Positions 27,535 to 36,442 of a DNA stretch of 64,000 nt are shown one piece after another; the first letter of the stretch is position 1, and each line of letters begins with the position of its first letter. The position numbers were made by a program, and so were the translations under genes. The stretch is from Streptomyces sp. NBC_00582 (GTDB lineage Bacteria > Actinomycetota > Actinomycetes > Streptomycetales > Streptomycetaceae), in NCBI RefSeq assembly GCF_036345155.1, contig NZ_CP107772.1, forward strand, positions 8,184,001 to 8,248,000, read 5' to 3'. The notes under the pieces are model-generated. The model was not told where the DNA came from, ran no database searches, and saw only the letters and a list, made by a program, of their open reading frames with translations.

Positions 27535-28413
27535 ATGCCGAACCTGCCCGATGTCGTGCTGTGGTCGATACCCGCCTTCGTGCTGCTCACCGTGGTCGAG
27601 ATGATCAGCGTCCGCGTCCATCCCGACGAGGACGCCGCCGGATACGACACGAAGGACGCCGCCACGAGCGTCGGCATGGGGCTCGGGAGCCTGTTCTTCG
27701 ACTTCTTCTGGAAGATCCCGATCGTCGCCCTCTACACGGCGATCTACGAACTCACCCCCCTGCGCGTGCCCGTCCTGTGGTGGACCGTCCCCCTGATGCT
27801 GCTCGCCCAGGACTTCTTCTACTACTGGTCCCACCGCGGCCACCATGTCGTCCGCATCCTGTGGGCCTGCCACGTCGTCCACCACTCCAGCGAGAAGTTC
27901 AACCTCACCACCGCCCTGCGCCAGCCCTGGACGACCCTCACCGTCTGGCCGTTCTACGTCCCCCTCGTCGCCCTCGGCGTCCATCCCGCCGCGCTGGCCT
28001 TCTGCTCCTCCGCCAACCTCGTCTACCAGTTCTGGATCCACACCGAACGCATCGACAAGCTGCCCCGCTGGTTCGAGTTCGTGTTCAACACGCCCTCCCA
28101 CCACCGCGTCCACCACGCCTCCCAGGGCGGCTACCTCGACCGCAACTTCGGCGGCATCCTCATCGTGTGGGACCGGCTCTTCGGCTCCTTCGTGCCGGAG
28201 GTGGAGCGGCCCGTCTACGGGTTGACGAAGAACATCAACACGTTCAACCCCCTCAAGGTCGCCACCCATGAGTACGTCGCGATCGTCAAGGACATCAAGA
28301 AGGCGAGCAGTTGGCGCGAGCGCGCGGGACGGGTGTTCGGGGGACCGGGATGGCAACCGGCCCAGGCTCCCGCCGACGCTCCGGCGCCGGTAGAGCAGAG
28401 CAGCGCGGCGTGA
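27535..28413 (+). CDS. Sterol desaturase/fatty acid hydroxylase family protein
   Basis: 292 aa membrane di-iron enzyme. His boxes SHRGHH (about 100-105), HVVHHSSEKFN (about 117) and HHRVHH (about 187) are all present between hydrophobic segments. The family hydroxylates or desaturates lipids; hopanoid, carotenoid or fatty-acyl substrates are possible. The C-terminal 30 residues are Ala/Pro-rich. The next gene overlaps its stop (GTGA). Confidence 0.9.
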   Translation: MPNLPDVVLWSIPAFVLLTVVEMISVRVHPDEDAAGYDTKDAATSVGMGLGSLFFDFFWKIPIVALYTAIYELTPLRVPVLWWTVPLMLLAQDFFYYWSHRGHHVVRILWACHVVHHSSEKFNLTTALRQPWTTLTVWPFYVPLVALGVHPAALAFCSSANLVYQFWIHTERIDKLPRWFEFVFNTPSHHRVHHASQGGYLDRNFGGILIVWDRLFGSFVPEVERPVYGLTKNINTFNPLKVATHEYVAIVKDIKKASSWRERAGRVFGGPGWQPAQAPADAPAPVEQSSAA

Positions 28414-29078
28414 CCCTCCGACCCCGCCCCCTCCTCATCGCCTTCGTCCTCGCGACCGCCGTCGACCTCGGCTCCCTGGCGGCCGGCTGGCACCCCGGGC
28501 ACGCCGTCGCCAAGCCGCTCCTCATGCCCCTGCTCGCCGCCTGGGCGGCCACGACCGGCGCACCGCGGCTGCTCCTCGCCGCCGTCCTGTGCGGCTGGGG
28601 CGGCGACGTGCTCCTCCTGTCGGACGCCGACCCCGCCTTTCTCGCCGGCATGGCCTGCTTCGCCGCCGGACACATCTGCTACCTGGTGCTCTTCACGCGG
28701 TACGGCCGCCCCCGCGCGCGCGGCGGCCTCCTCGCCCCCGCCTACGCCGCCGTCCTGATCGCCACCCTCACCCTCCTGTGGCCCGGTCTCCCGCCGGACC
28801 TGCGCGCCCCCGTCGCCGCCTACAGCACCCTCCTCACGGCCATGGCGTACACCGCCGCCACCCGCCTCGGCCTCCTCGCCGGCGCCGGCGGTGTGCTCTT
28901 CCTGCTCTCCGACACCCTCATCGCGACCGGCGTCGCCGACTGGCCGCAACCCCCGCGCCCCGACCTGTGGATCATGCTGACGTACGCCGCCGCACAGTTC
29001 CTGCTGGTCCACGGCGCCCTCGCGGAACGGGCGGCGCCGCCGACGGCGTACGGCGACGTGCGCTCGACCACCCCCTGA
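28410..29078 (+). CDS. YhhN family membrane protein (lysoplasmalogenase-like)
   Basis: 222 aa with about 7-8 TM helices. Family landmarks: AKPLLMPLLAAW near the N-terminus, the Asp in CGWGGDVLLL, and LLSDTLIA near the C-terminus. Homologues hydrolyse the vinyl-ether bond of lysoplasmalogens. Start taken at GTG 28410, which overlaps the hydroxylase stop by 4 bases; earlier starts run through the upstream gene. Pairing with a lipid hydroxylase suggests a shared lipid pathway. Confidence 0.88.
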   Translation: MTLRPRPLLIAFVLATAVDLGSLAAGWHPGHAVAKPLLMPLLAAWAATTGAPRLLLAAVLCGWGGDVLLLSDADPAFLAGMACFAAGHICYLVLFTRYGRPRARGGLLAPAYAAVLIATLTLLWPGLPPDLRAPVAAYSTLLTAMAYTAATRLGLLAGAGGVLFLLSDTLIATGVADWPQPPRPDLWIMLTYAAAQFLLVHGALAERAAPPTAYGDVRSTTP

Positions 29079-29114
29079 GCGCACCCACGCACCGGCACGA
29101 GCAGGACCCTGGCC

Positions 29115-29576
29115 GTGCGCGCCACCACCATCCACGCCCCCTACGACATGCGGGTGGAGGGCGTGCCCGACCCCGTGGTGCAGCTGCCCACCGACGCCGT
29201 CGTGCGCGTGCTGCGCGCCCGCGTCCGCGGCGGCGACCTGTGGGCGTGCGGGGACGAGGCCGTCGCGGCCGTCCGCGAACTCACCCGCGGCCAGGGCGCC
29301 CACGGCGTCGTCGAGGCCGTCGGCACCGAGCAGTCCATGCGCACGGCGGTCGGCATCACCCGCGACGGCGGCGCCGTCGGCCGCGTCGGCGTCCCGCACG
29401 GCAGCGGCACCGGACTCGACCTGGGCGTCATGTTCGACCGCGACCTCACCCTCCGCGGCGGCGTGGCCCCCGTCCGCGCCTACCTCCCCGACCTCCTGCC
29501 CGACGTCCTCGACGGCGCGATCGACCCGTCCCCCGTCTTCGACCGCACGGCACCGAAGGTCCTGGTGACCAACTGA
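29115..29576 (+). pseudogene. Zinc-type alcohol dehydrogenase remnant with two in-frame deletions
   Basis: 153-codon open frame. It starts like a full-length zinc ADH (ATTIHAPYDMRVEGVPDPVV) but jumps after GGDLWA straight to EAVAAVRELTRGQGAHGVVE, losing the zinc sites and most of the cofactor domain (roughly 180 residues). A second gap near the end joins VFDRT to APKVLV. The catalytic Cys of the usual CGSD motif is replaced (VRGGDLW). Without zinc, substrate or complete NAD sites it cannot be a working ADH. Sizes are estimated from family memory. Confidence 0.8.
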
Positions 29577-29591
29577 ACAGAGGGTCGGGCA

Positions 29592-29650
29592 GTTCCCCCA
29601 AGGGGCGCGGGGAACGGCGCGACCAGCCGCGACGGCGCAGCACCCGCACG
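29592..29650 (+). repeat. Dispersed intergenic repeat, terminator-like
   Basis: GTTCCCC (29592-29598) pairs with GGGGAAC (29609-29615) to form a hairpin inside AGGGGCGCGGGGAACGGCGC, followed by GCGACCAGCC and CACCCGCACG. Lies between the convergent ADH remnant and CoA-transferase gene. Confidence 0.75.
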
Positions 29651-29681
29651 ACGGCACATCACCGCATCCCCAGAGGCGTGC

Positions 29682-31046
29682 TCAGGCCCACTCCACCGCA
29701 TCGCTTCCCCAACGGCCCGGCGGCCGCGCCCAGTCGCCAGGGCCGCCCTCAAAGACCACCGGCGGCAACGCGTACCGCAGCCGCCCCACCGCGCTGTCCG
29801 TCTCCCCGAGCCACCCCTCGGCCCGGGGGCCGGCCTCCCCGACCTCACCTTCACTCCGGGCACCGCCCATGAGCAGCGCGGCGCTCCGCGCCAGCGCCAC
29901 CCGCACCACCCGCGCCCCACCGTCGTACGACTGCTCGGTCAGCGCCCGCAGCACGCCCGCCGCCAGCAGATAGCCGCTCCCGTGGTCGAGGGCCTGCGCC
30001 GGCAGGGCACCGGGCCGACCGTCCGACCCCTCGACGGCCGCGATGCCCGTGGCCACCTGGACGAGGCTGTCGAAGCCCCGCCGATCGCCCCACGGCCCGT
30101 ACGCACCCCACGCCGACACCTGCGCCACCACCAGCCCCGGCCGTCGCTCCGCCAGCGCCTCGGGGGAGAGACCGAACCGGTCGAGCGCACCCGGCCGGTA
30201 GCCCGTGACGACGACGTCCGCCCCCGCGAGCAGCTCCTCGAAGCGCCGCCGGTCGGAGGCCAGGTCCAGCAGGGCCGAGCGCTTCCCGAAACCGGTGTCG
30301 ATGTGCTGGTCGGCGAGCTCCGGCAGCCGGGGCGCGTCGACCCGCAGGACGTCGGCGCCGAGCAGGGCGAGCGTGCGGGTGGCGACCGGCCCGGCCAGCA
30401 CCCGCGTGAGGTCCAGCACGTGCAGGCCGGCGGCCGGAAGCAGCGGAGCCCCCACAAGCTGCGGGAACGTACGCGCGCGTGTACCGTCCAACCGCCCGCG
30501 CTCGACGAGGGGCCGCGCGGCGACCTCGGCCGCCTGGGGATGGGCGGCCCACTCCTCGGGTGTGCGCAGCGCGACGGCGAGACCGCCGGCCGCGTACACC
30601 GCGTCCTCGACGTCCCGCGCGGACCGCCCGGCCAGGGCGGACTCGACGGCGGCCGGGTCGCCGGGCACGCCCAGCGCCCGTAGCAGCCGCTCCCGGTGGT
30701 GGGGGTAGTTGGCGTGTGTCCGCACCCACCCGTCCGCCGTCCGCCAGAACCGCGACAGCGGCGCGAACGGCACCGGCGCCCGCCCGTCGACGAGCAGATG
30801 CCGCTCACTGGTGAACGCGGTCGCCACCGCCCCGTCGTCCACCCGCACCCCGGGCACCCGCGCGAGCCCCGCCCGCCGCGCCCCGAGCTCCGCACCGGCC
30901 AGGGCGCACACCCCCACACAGGCCCGCGCCAGCTCCCGCACGGGCAGCCGCGCGGACAGCGCGCCCTCGCGTACGACGGTCGACACGTGAGCGAGCCGGG
31001 CGGGATCGCCGCCCAGCTCCGACCACACGTAGTTGATTGATGTCAT
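29682..31046 (-). CDS. CaiB/BaiF (family III) CoA-transferase
   Basis: 454 aa from ATG 31046. The segment VLDLTRVLAGPVATRTLALL, normally at the N-terminus of family III transferases, sits near residue 215 and is followed by LGADVLRVDAPRLPELADQH and DVVVTGYRPGALDRFGLSPE. The first 200 residues look like a second, diverged half, so the enzyme appears to be a tandem or rearranged form. Substrates are unknown. Two perfect palindromes directly abut the start codon. Confidence 0.85.
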   Translation of the reverse strand: MTSINYVWSELGGDPARLAHVSTVVREGALSARLPVRELARACVGVCALAGAELGARRAGLARVPGVRVDDGAVATAFTSERHLLVDGRAPVPFAPLSRFWRTADGWVRTHANYPHHRERLLRALGVPGDPAAVESALAGRSARDVEDAVYAAGGLAVALRTPEEWAAHPQAAEVAARPLVERGRLDGTRARTFPQLVGAPLLPAAGLHVLDLTRVLAGPVATRTLALLGADVLRVDAPRLPELADQHIDTGFGKRSALLDLASDRRRFEELLAGADVVVTGYRPGALDRFGLSPEALAERRPGLVVAQVSAWGAYGPWGDRRGFDSLVQVATGIAAVEGSDGRPGALPAQALDHGSGYLLAAGVLRALTEQSYDGGARVVRVALARSAALLMGGARSEGEVGEAGPRAEGWLGETDSAVGRLRYALPPVVFEGGPGDWARPPGRWGSDAVEWA

Positions 31047-31047
31047 G

Positions 31048-31078
31048 ACTGCATTGTGCAGTATTGATTCAATCAATA
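31048..31078 (-). promoter_or_regulatory. Twin palindromic operators at the CoA-transferase start
   Basis: ACTGCA-TTG-TGCAGT (31048-31062) abuts TATTGATT-C-AATCAATA (31062-31078), both perfect, in an AT-rich island. They lie 2-32 bases upstream of ATG 31046, so a bound repressor would cover the promoter. The shape suits MarR, TetR or GntR regulators; no such gene is next to it. Confidence 0.7.
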
Positions 31079-31110
31079 TACGGGGCTCACTTCATGGCGC
31101 TGTACAGGCG

Positions 31111-32652
31111 CTACTTGACGGCCCTCAGCGCGTTCACCACGCCGTACCCGAAGAAGCCGTTGACGCGCTTGCCGTTCACGCAGGTCGCGTCCACCACCCC
31201 GTCACCGTTGCCGTCGTACGGCTCGGCCGGGCAGCCCGGGTTGTCCGCCTGCGCCTTGAGCAGCGCCTGAAGCCGGGCCGGGGACGCGAACGGGTGCGTC
31301 GACTTCAGCAGCGCCGCCACGCCGGCCACGTGCGGGGACGCCATGGACGTGCCCTGGAGGAAGCCGTACGTGTTGTTCGGCAGCGTCGACAGGATGCGGC
31401 CGTTGGCCGACGGCGTGTCCGGGATCTGGTACTTGTCGCCGCCCGGGGCCGCCACGTCGACGACGCCCAGACCGTAGCTGGAGTAGTACGACTTGGTGCC
31501 CTTGACGCCCGTGGCGCTGACCGTGACCACACCCGGAAGCTGCGTCGGCACGTCGAAGCACTCGTGCGGGTCGACCGTCCGGGGCACCGGCGTGGAGTCG
31601 TCCGGGCTGGACGAGTCCTGCAGCGCGTCGGAGTCCAGGTCGTGGTTGGAGTTGCCCGCCGAGGCCACATTGAGCGTGCCCTTCTTCTGGGCGTAGAGCT
31701 GAGCCCTGTTGACCGCGTCAACGATGGCCCGCTGGTCCGGGTCGTCCATGCAGTTGTACAGCCACGGATCAACGTAGTAGCTGTTGTTCGTGATCTCCAC
31801 GCCGTGGTCGGCGGCGAACACGAACGCGCAGACGACGTTCTCCGGATAGAAGAGACCGTCCTTGGGGTCGCTCACCTTGATGCCGGCGACCTTCACACCC
31901 GGCGCGACACCCGCCACGCCGATGCCGTTGCGGGCCGCGGCTATCTCACCGGCGACATGCGTGCCGTGGTAGTCGTCCGCGGTGTACGGCCGCCAGGCGC
32001 CCTCGCTGGTGTCGGCGACACCGCCCACGCAGTTGGCGGACTGGGACGCCGAGAAGTTCGGCGCGAGGTCCGGGTGGGTGTCGTCGACACCGGTGTCGAT
32101 CACGGCGACCGTGACCCTCCTGCTGCCCGGGTCGACCGAGGCGGCCTTGTCGGCGCCGATCGCCCGCAGATCCCACTGGTCGGCCTCCAGCGGCTCGCTC
32201 TGGCCGGCCGCGTCGGACGCCTTCTCGATCTTCGCCGCCTCGGCCTTCGACAGGACCTGCGCGGCCCCCTCGTCGGTGGTGCCCGCCGCGCTCAGCGGCG
32301 CGGTGCGCGTCGCACCCGCCGACTGCACCCCGCGCACCGCGCGGATCCGCGACCCGAAGTCGGGGTTCGCCGAGTGCACGACGAGCACGCCGATCTTGTC
32401 GTACGACGCCACCAGGGTGCCGTCGGCCGCGGCGATCGCCTTCTTCACCGACGCGATCGTGCGGTGGTCCACCTTCGTGTTGACGACGTACGCCAGCGTC
32501 CCGGCCTCGGCCGCCTCCGCGGTCGACACCGCGGCCGCGGGATGGGCGGGCGCCGCGCCGGCGGCCGTCGGCAGGAATCCGACGGCGGCGGTCAACGACA
32601 GCACGACGGGCACCGCGAGAGCGAGGCGGCGTCTGGAAGGCAGATGAGCCAT
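31111..32652 (-). CDS. Secreted S8 (subtilisin) serine protease
   Basis: 513 aa pre-proenzyme. Signal peptide in residues 1-34 (RRRLALAVPVVLSLTAAVGF, then an AGA-type cleavage region), a propeptide to about residue 160, then the catalytic domain with Asp in AVIDTGVDDTHPDL, His in YHGTHVAGEIAAA, Asn in VASAGNSNHD and Ser in GTSMASPHVAGVAAL. The triad is complete. The end carries a calcium-like DGNGDGVVDATC segment. ATG 32652. Its start region lies 151 bases from the palindrome at 32803. Confidence 0.95.
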   Translation of the reverse strand: MAHLPSRRRLALAVPVVLSLTAAVGFLPTAAGAAPAHPAAAVSTAEAAEAGTLAYVVNTKVDHRTIASVKKAIAAADGTLVASYDKIGVLVVHSANPDFGSRIRAVRGVQSAGATRTAPLSAAGTTDEGAAQVLSKAEAAKIEKASDAAGQSEPLEADQWDLRAIGADKAASVDPGSRRVTVAVIDTGVDDTHPDLAPNFSASQSANCVGGVADTSEGAWRPYTADDYHGTHVAGEIAAARNGIGVAGVAPGVKVAGIKVSDPKDGLFYPENVVCAFVFAADHGVEITNNSYYVDPWLYNCMDDPDQRAIVDAVNRAQLYAQKKGTLNVASAGNSNHDLDSDALQDSSSPDDSTPVPRTVDPHECFDVPTQLPGVVTVSATGVKGTKSYYSSYGLGVVDVAAPGGDKYQIPDTPSANGRILSTLPNNTYGFLQGTSMASPHVAGVAALLKSTHPFASPARLQALLKAQADNPGCPAEPYDGNGDGVVDATCVNGKRVNGFFGYGVVNALRAVK

Positions 32653-32802
32653 GGGGTCTCCACATCATCCGGAAACGAGACCGGCCCGGACGCGAGGTGG
32701 CGCCTGGGCAGGTACATGACGGGTGGTGCTCCGCCGAAGCTATCTCCCCGACTCACCGCCCAGCAACGGCCTCCGGGCGATCAAGGCGACGAATCACGAA
32801 AG

Positions 32803-32816
32803 AACCCGATCGGGTT
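32803..32816. promoter_or_regulatory. Perfect 14-base palindrome upstream of DUF485-symporter operon
   Basis: AACCCGATCGGGTT within the 258-base gap between the divergent protease and DUF485 genes. A likely operator; the bound protein is unknown. It also includes a GATC. Confidence 0.5.
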
Positions 32817-32910
32817 GAACCCGCCCTAGCGTGCCGCCGTGCCCATGGACAGGGAGCCCGTGCACGATCGAGCCCCCGCCCGACCGACCGCCCGCACACG
32901 AGGAGACTCC

Positions 32911-33267
32911 GTGGCCACCGAGACACCGCCCCCCTCGAAAACCCAAGCCCAACTCCCCTCCACCGAGGAGTTCGTCGCGGTGCAGGAGAGCGCTGAGTTC
33001 GGTGAACTGCGCGGCTCCTACCGCGGTTTCGCCTTCCCGCTGACCGTCGGCTTCATCGCCTGGTACCTGCTCTACGTCCTGCTCTCCAACTACGCGGGCG
33101 ACTTCATGGGCACCAAGCTCTTCGGCAACGTCAACGTCGCCCTCGTCCTCGGCCTCGCCCAGTTCCTCACCACGTTCCTCATCGCGTGGTGGTACGCGCG
33201 CACCGCCGCCGCCAGGTTCGACCCCAAGGCCGACGCCATCAAGTCCCGGATGGAGGGCGGCGCATGA
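32911..33267 (+). CDS. DUF485 membrane protein, symporter partner
   Basis: 118 aa from GTG 32911, which has GAGGAG upstream; an upstream ATG at 32839 is less likely. Two TM helices (about 45-67 and 83-105) with GSYRGFAFPLTVGFIAWYLL and FLTTFLIAWWYARTAAARFD, the DUF485 pattern of YjcH-like proteins that accompany ActP acetate symporters. Overlaps the symporter start by 4 bases. Confidence 0.92.
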   Translation: MATETPPPSKTQAQLPSTEEFVAVQESAEFGELRGSYRGFAFPLTVGFIAWYLLYVLLSNYAGDFMGTKLFGNVNVALVLGLAQFLTTFLIAWWYARTAAARFDPKADAIKSRMEGGA

Positions 33268-34892
33268 GCCCCGTACAGCACACCACCCTGCTCGCCGCGG
33301 GCGAGGCGAGCGAGCACCGGCCGCTGATCATCACCCTGTTCGCGGTCTTCGTCGCCGCTACCCTCGTCATCACGGTCTGGGCGGGCCGCCAGACCAAGGA
33401 CGCCGCCGACTTCTACGCGGGCGGCCGCCAGTTCACCGGCTTCCAGAACGGCCTCGCCGTCTCCGGCGACTACATGTCCGCCGCGTCCTTCCTCGGCATC
33501 GCGGGCGCCATCGCCCTCTTCGGCTACGACGGCTTCCTGTACTCCATCGGCTTCCTGGTCGCCTGGCTCGTCGCCCTCCTCCTGGTCGCCGAGCCGCTGC
33601 GCAACTCCGGCCGCTACACCATGGGCGACGTCCTCGCGTACCGCATGCGCCAGCGCCCGGTCCGCACGGCGGCCGGCACCTCCACGATCGTCGTCTCGAT
33701 CTTCTACCTCCTCGCCCAGATGGCGGGCGCCGGCGTCCTGGTCTCCCTGCTCCTCGGCATCACCAGCGACGGCGGCAAGATCGGCATCGTCGCCCTGGTC
33801 GGCGTCCTGATGATCGTCTACGTCACCATCGGCGGCATGAAGGGCACCACCTGGGTCCAGATGGTCAAGGCGGTCCTGCTGATCGCCGGAGCCCTGCTGC
33901 TGACCTTCCTGGTCCTGCTGAAGTTCGACTTCAACGTCTCCGAACTGCTCGGCTCGGCCGCCGACAACAGCGGCAAGGGCTCCGCCTTCCTGGAACCCGG
34001 CCTGAAGTACGGCGCCACCGGCACCACCAAGCTGGACTTCATCTCCCTCGGCATCGCCCTGGTCCTCGGCACCGCCGGCCTCCCGCACATCCTGATCCGC
34101 TTCTACACCGTCCCCACCGCGAAGGCCGCGCGTAAGTCGGTCATCTGGGCCATCGGCCTCATCGGCTCCTTCTACCTGATGACCCTCGCCCTCGGCTTCG
34201 GCGCCGCCGCGCTGATCAAGCCGGACGAGATCATCGCCTCGAACAAGGCCGGCAACACCGCCGCACCACTCCTCGCCCTCCACCTCGGCGGCGTCGACTC
34301 CAACTGGGGCGCGATCCTGCTCGCCACCATCTCCGCGGTCGCCTTCGCCACCATCCTCGCGGTCGTCGCCGGCCTCACCCTGGCCTCGTCCTCCTCCTTC
34401 GCGCACGACATCTACGCCAACGTCATCAAGAAGGGACAGGCCTCCGAGAAGCAGGAGATCAACGCGGCCCGCTACGCCACGGTCGGCATCGGCGCCGTCT
34501 CCATCCTCCTCGGCGCCCTCGCCCGCGACCTCAACGTCGCCGGCCTGGTCGCCCTCGCCTTCGCGGTCGCCGCCTCCGCCAACCTCCCCACCATCCTCTA
34601 CAGCCTCTTCTGGAAGCGGTTCACCACCTCCGGAGCCCTCTGGTCGATCTACGGCGGTCTGGTCACCGCGGTCGGCCTGGTGCTGTTCTCCCCGGTCGTC
34701 TCCGGCAAGCCCACCTCGATGTTCCCGGACGTCGACTTCCACTGGTTCCCGCTGGAGAACCCCGGCATCATCTCCATCCCCGTCGGCTTCCTCCTCGGCG
34801 TCGTCGGCACCCTCCTGTCGAAGGAGGAACCCGACGCGGGCAAGTACGCCGAGCTGGAGGTCCGCTCCCTGACGGGCACCGGAGCCCACTGA
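33264..34892 (+). CDS. Cation/acetate symporter, SSS family (ActP-like)
   Basis: 542 aa with about 13 TM helices. Family features: DFYAGGRQFTGFQNGLAVSG, DYMSAASFLGIAGAIALFGY and SSSFAHDIYANVIKKGQ. Paired with DUF485 just as yjcH-actP, which supports monocarboxylate (acetate, perhaps pyruvate) uptake with Na+ or H+. ATG 33264 lies in the DUF485 stop. A strong stem-loop follows. Confidence 0.92.
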   Translation: MSPVQHTTLLAAGEASEHRPLIITLFAVFVAATLVITVWAGRQTKDAADFYAGGRQFTGFQNGLAVSGDYMSAASFLGIAGAIALFGYDGFLYSIGFLVAWLVALLLVAEPLRNSGRYTMGDVLAYRMRQRPVRTAAGTSTIVVSIFYLLAQMAGAGVLVSLLLGITSDGGKIGIVALVGVLMIVYVTIGGMKGTTWVQMVKAVLLIAGALLLTFLVLLKFDFNVSELLGSAADNSGKGSAFLEPGLKYGATGTTKLDFISLGIALVLGTAGLPHILIRFYTVPTAKAARKSVIWAIGLIGSFYLMTLALGFGAAALIKPDEIIASNKAGNTAAPLLALHLGGVDSNWGAILLATISAVAFATILAVVAGLTLASSSSFAHDIYANVIKKGQASEKQEINAARYATVGIGAVSILLGALARDLNVAGLVALAFAVAASANLPTILYSLFWKRFTTSGALWSIYGGLVTAVGLVLFSPVVSGKPTSMFPDVDFHWFPLENPGIISIPVGFLLGVVGTLLSKEEPDAGKYAELEVRSLTGTGAH

Positions 34893-34907
34893 TCCCCTCC
34901 GGGAAAG

Positions 34908-34939
34908 CGGCCGCGTCGTAGACCTCTACGACGCGGCCG
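34908..34939 (+). terminator. Terminator of DUF485-symporter operon
   Basis: Perfect 14-base stem (34908-34921 with 34926-34939) and ACCT loop, 15 bases past the stop. GC-rich, no U-tract. Confidence 0.8.
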
Positions 34940-35041
34940 TGCCGTGCCTCGTGGGATCGTGCTCTTTCGCTGTCGGTGGCGTCACGTAGGCTCGCAGGTG
35001 ACGACAGAAGAACGCGATCCGCAAACGGGGAGGGGGCCCAC

Positions 35042-36031
35042 GTGCTCATCGACACCTACGGCCGAGTGGCCACCGACCTCAGGGTCTCGCTGACCGACCG
35101 GTGCAACCTGCGCTGCACCTACTGCATGCCCGAGGAGGGCCTGCAGTGGCTGGCCAAGCCCGACCTCCTCACGGACGACGAGATCGTCCGCCTCATCGAC
35201 ATAGCGGTCTCCACCCTCGGCATCGAGGAGGTCCGCTTCACCGGCGGCGAACCGCTGCTGCGCCCCGGCCTGGTCGGCATCGTCGAACGGGTGGCGGCCC
35301 TCGCGCCCCGCCCCCGGATGTCCCTGACGACCAACGGCATCGGCCTCAAGCGCACCGCCACCGCCCTCAAGGCGGCCGGCCTGGACCGGGTCAACGTCTC
35401 CCTCGACACCCTCCGCCCGGACGTCTTCAAGACCCTCACCCGGCGCGACCGCCACCAGGACGTCCTCGACGGCCTCCAGGCCGCCCGCGACGCGGGTCTC
35501 ACCCCGGTCAAGGTCAACACCGTCCTCATGCCCGGCCTCAACGGCGACGAGGCCCCCGACCTCCTCGCCTGGGCGGTGGAGCACGACTACGAACTCCGCT
35601 TCATCGAACAGATGCCCCTGGACGCCCAGCACGGCTGGAAGCGCGAGGACATGGTCACCGCCGGCGACATCCTCGCCTCGCTCCGCACCCGCTTCGACCT
35701 CACCCCCGAGGGCCAGGACGAGCGCGGCTCCGCCCCCGCCGAGCGCTGGCTGGTCGACGGCGGCCCGCATCGCGTCGGCGTCATCGCCTCCGTCACCCGC
35801 CCCTTCTGCGCGGCCTGCGACCGCACCCGCCTCACCGCCGACGGCCAGATCCGCACCTGCCTCTTCGCCCGCGAGGAGACCGACCTGCGGGCCGCCCTCC
35901 GCTCCGGCGCCCCCGACGAGGAGATAGCCCGCCTCTGGCGCCTGGCGATGTGGGGCAAGAAGGCGGGAGCAGGCCTGGACGACCCGACCTTCGTCCAGCC
36001 GGACCGCCCCATGTCGGCGATCGGGGGCTAG
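35042..36031 (+). CDS. moaA: GTP 3',8-cyclase MoaA
   Basis: 329 aa radical SAM enzyme of molybdenum cofactor synthesis. The first Fe-S cluster Cys are C21, C25 and C28 (DRCNLRCTYCMP), the SAM site includes FTGGEPLLRPG, the second cluster is in PFCAACDRTRLT to RTCLF, and the chain ends with the typical Gly-Gly. GTG 35042 has GGGGAGGGGG upstream; the frame extends to 34976 but that part is upstream DNA. No other moa genes are near. Confidence 0.96.
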   Translation: MLIDTYGRVATDLRVSLTDRCNLRCTYCMPEEGLQWLAKPDLLTDDEIVRLIDIAVSTLGIEEVRFTGGEPLLRPGLVGIVERVAALAPRPRMSLTTNGIGLKRTATALKAAGLDRVNVSLDTLRPDVFKTLTRRDRHQDVLDGLQAARDAGLTPVKVNTVLMPGLNGDEAPDLLAWAVEHDYELRFIEQMPLDAQHGWKREDMVTAGDILASLRTRFDLTPEGQDERGSAPAERWLVDGGPHRVGVIASVTRPFCAACDRTRLTADGQIRTCLFAREETDLRAALRSGAPDEEIARLWRLAMWGKKAGAGLDDPTFVQPDRPMSAIGG

Positions 36032-36042
36032 CGCGGCGCCGG

Positions 36043-36255
36043 TCAGTGATCCCGGGGGTCCCAGTCCTCGAACCTCACGACGTCCTTGAGGAACCCCCGG
36101 ACACCGAGGAACTGGGACAGATGCTCCCGGTGCTCCTCACACGCCAGCCAGGTCTTCCGTCGCTCCGGCGTATGGATCTTCGGGTTGTTCCACGCCAACA
36201 CCCACACCGCGTCGACACGGCAACCCTTGGCGGAACAGACAGGACTCTCACTCAC
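36043..36255 (-). CDS. Hypothetical small Cys/His-containing protein
   Basis: 70 aa from GTG 36255 (GTG 36276 also possible). Two Cys near the N-terminus (SPVCSAKGCRVDAVWVLAWN) and a Cys-His pair (WLACEEHREHLSQFLGVRGF) could bind zinc. Ends in FEDWDPRDH. I know no function. Convergent with moaA, 11 bases between stops. Confidence 0.75.
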   Translation of the reverse strand: MSESPVCSAKGCRVDAVWVLAWNNPKIHTPERRKTWLACEEHREHLSQFLGVRGFLKDVVRFEDWDPRDH

Positions 36256-36278
36256 GACTTCGTCTCTCGAACGCACAC

Positions 36279-36322
36279 AAAAAGGCGACGCCGAGCAGCC
36301 ACGGGGGGAGCTGCCCGGCGTC
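36279..36322 (-). terminator. Intrinsic terminator of DUF3099 gene
   Basis: On the minus strand GACGCCG...CGGCGTC arms (36316-36322 and 36287-36293) with an inner GCAGC/GCTGC stem are followed by GCCTTTTTG, a rare U-tract terminator for this genome. It lies 120 bases past the DUF3099 stop. Confidence 0.75.
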
Positions 36323-36442
36323 GGTCCGTCGCTCCGACGGGGGATGCGGAGCGCGTACGAAGTATGTCACGGCCGACCCGTCGCAGGGCACTGGAACAGC
36401 ATGATTGATCTGAGCTTTTCTTGAGCTTGGCGCACGGGCCCC

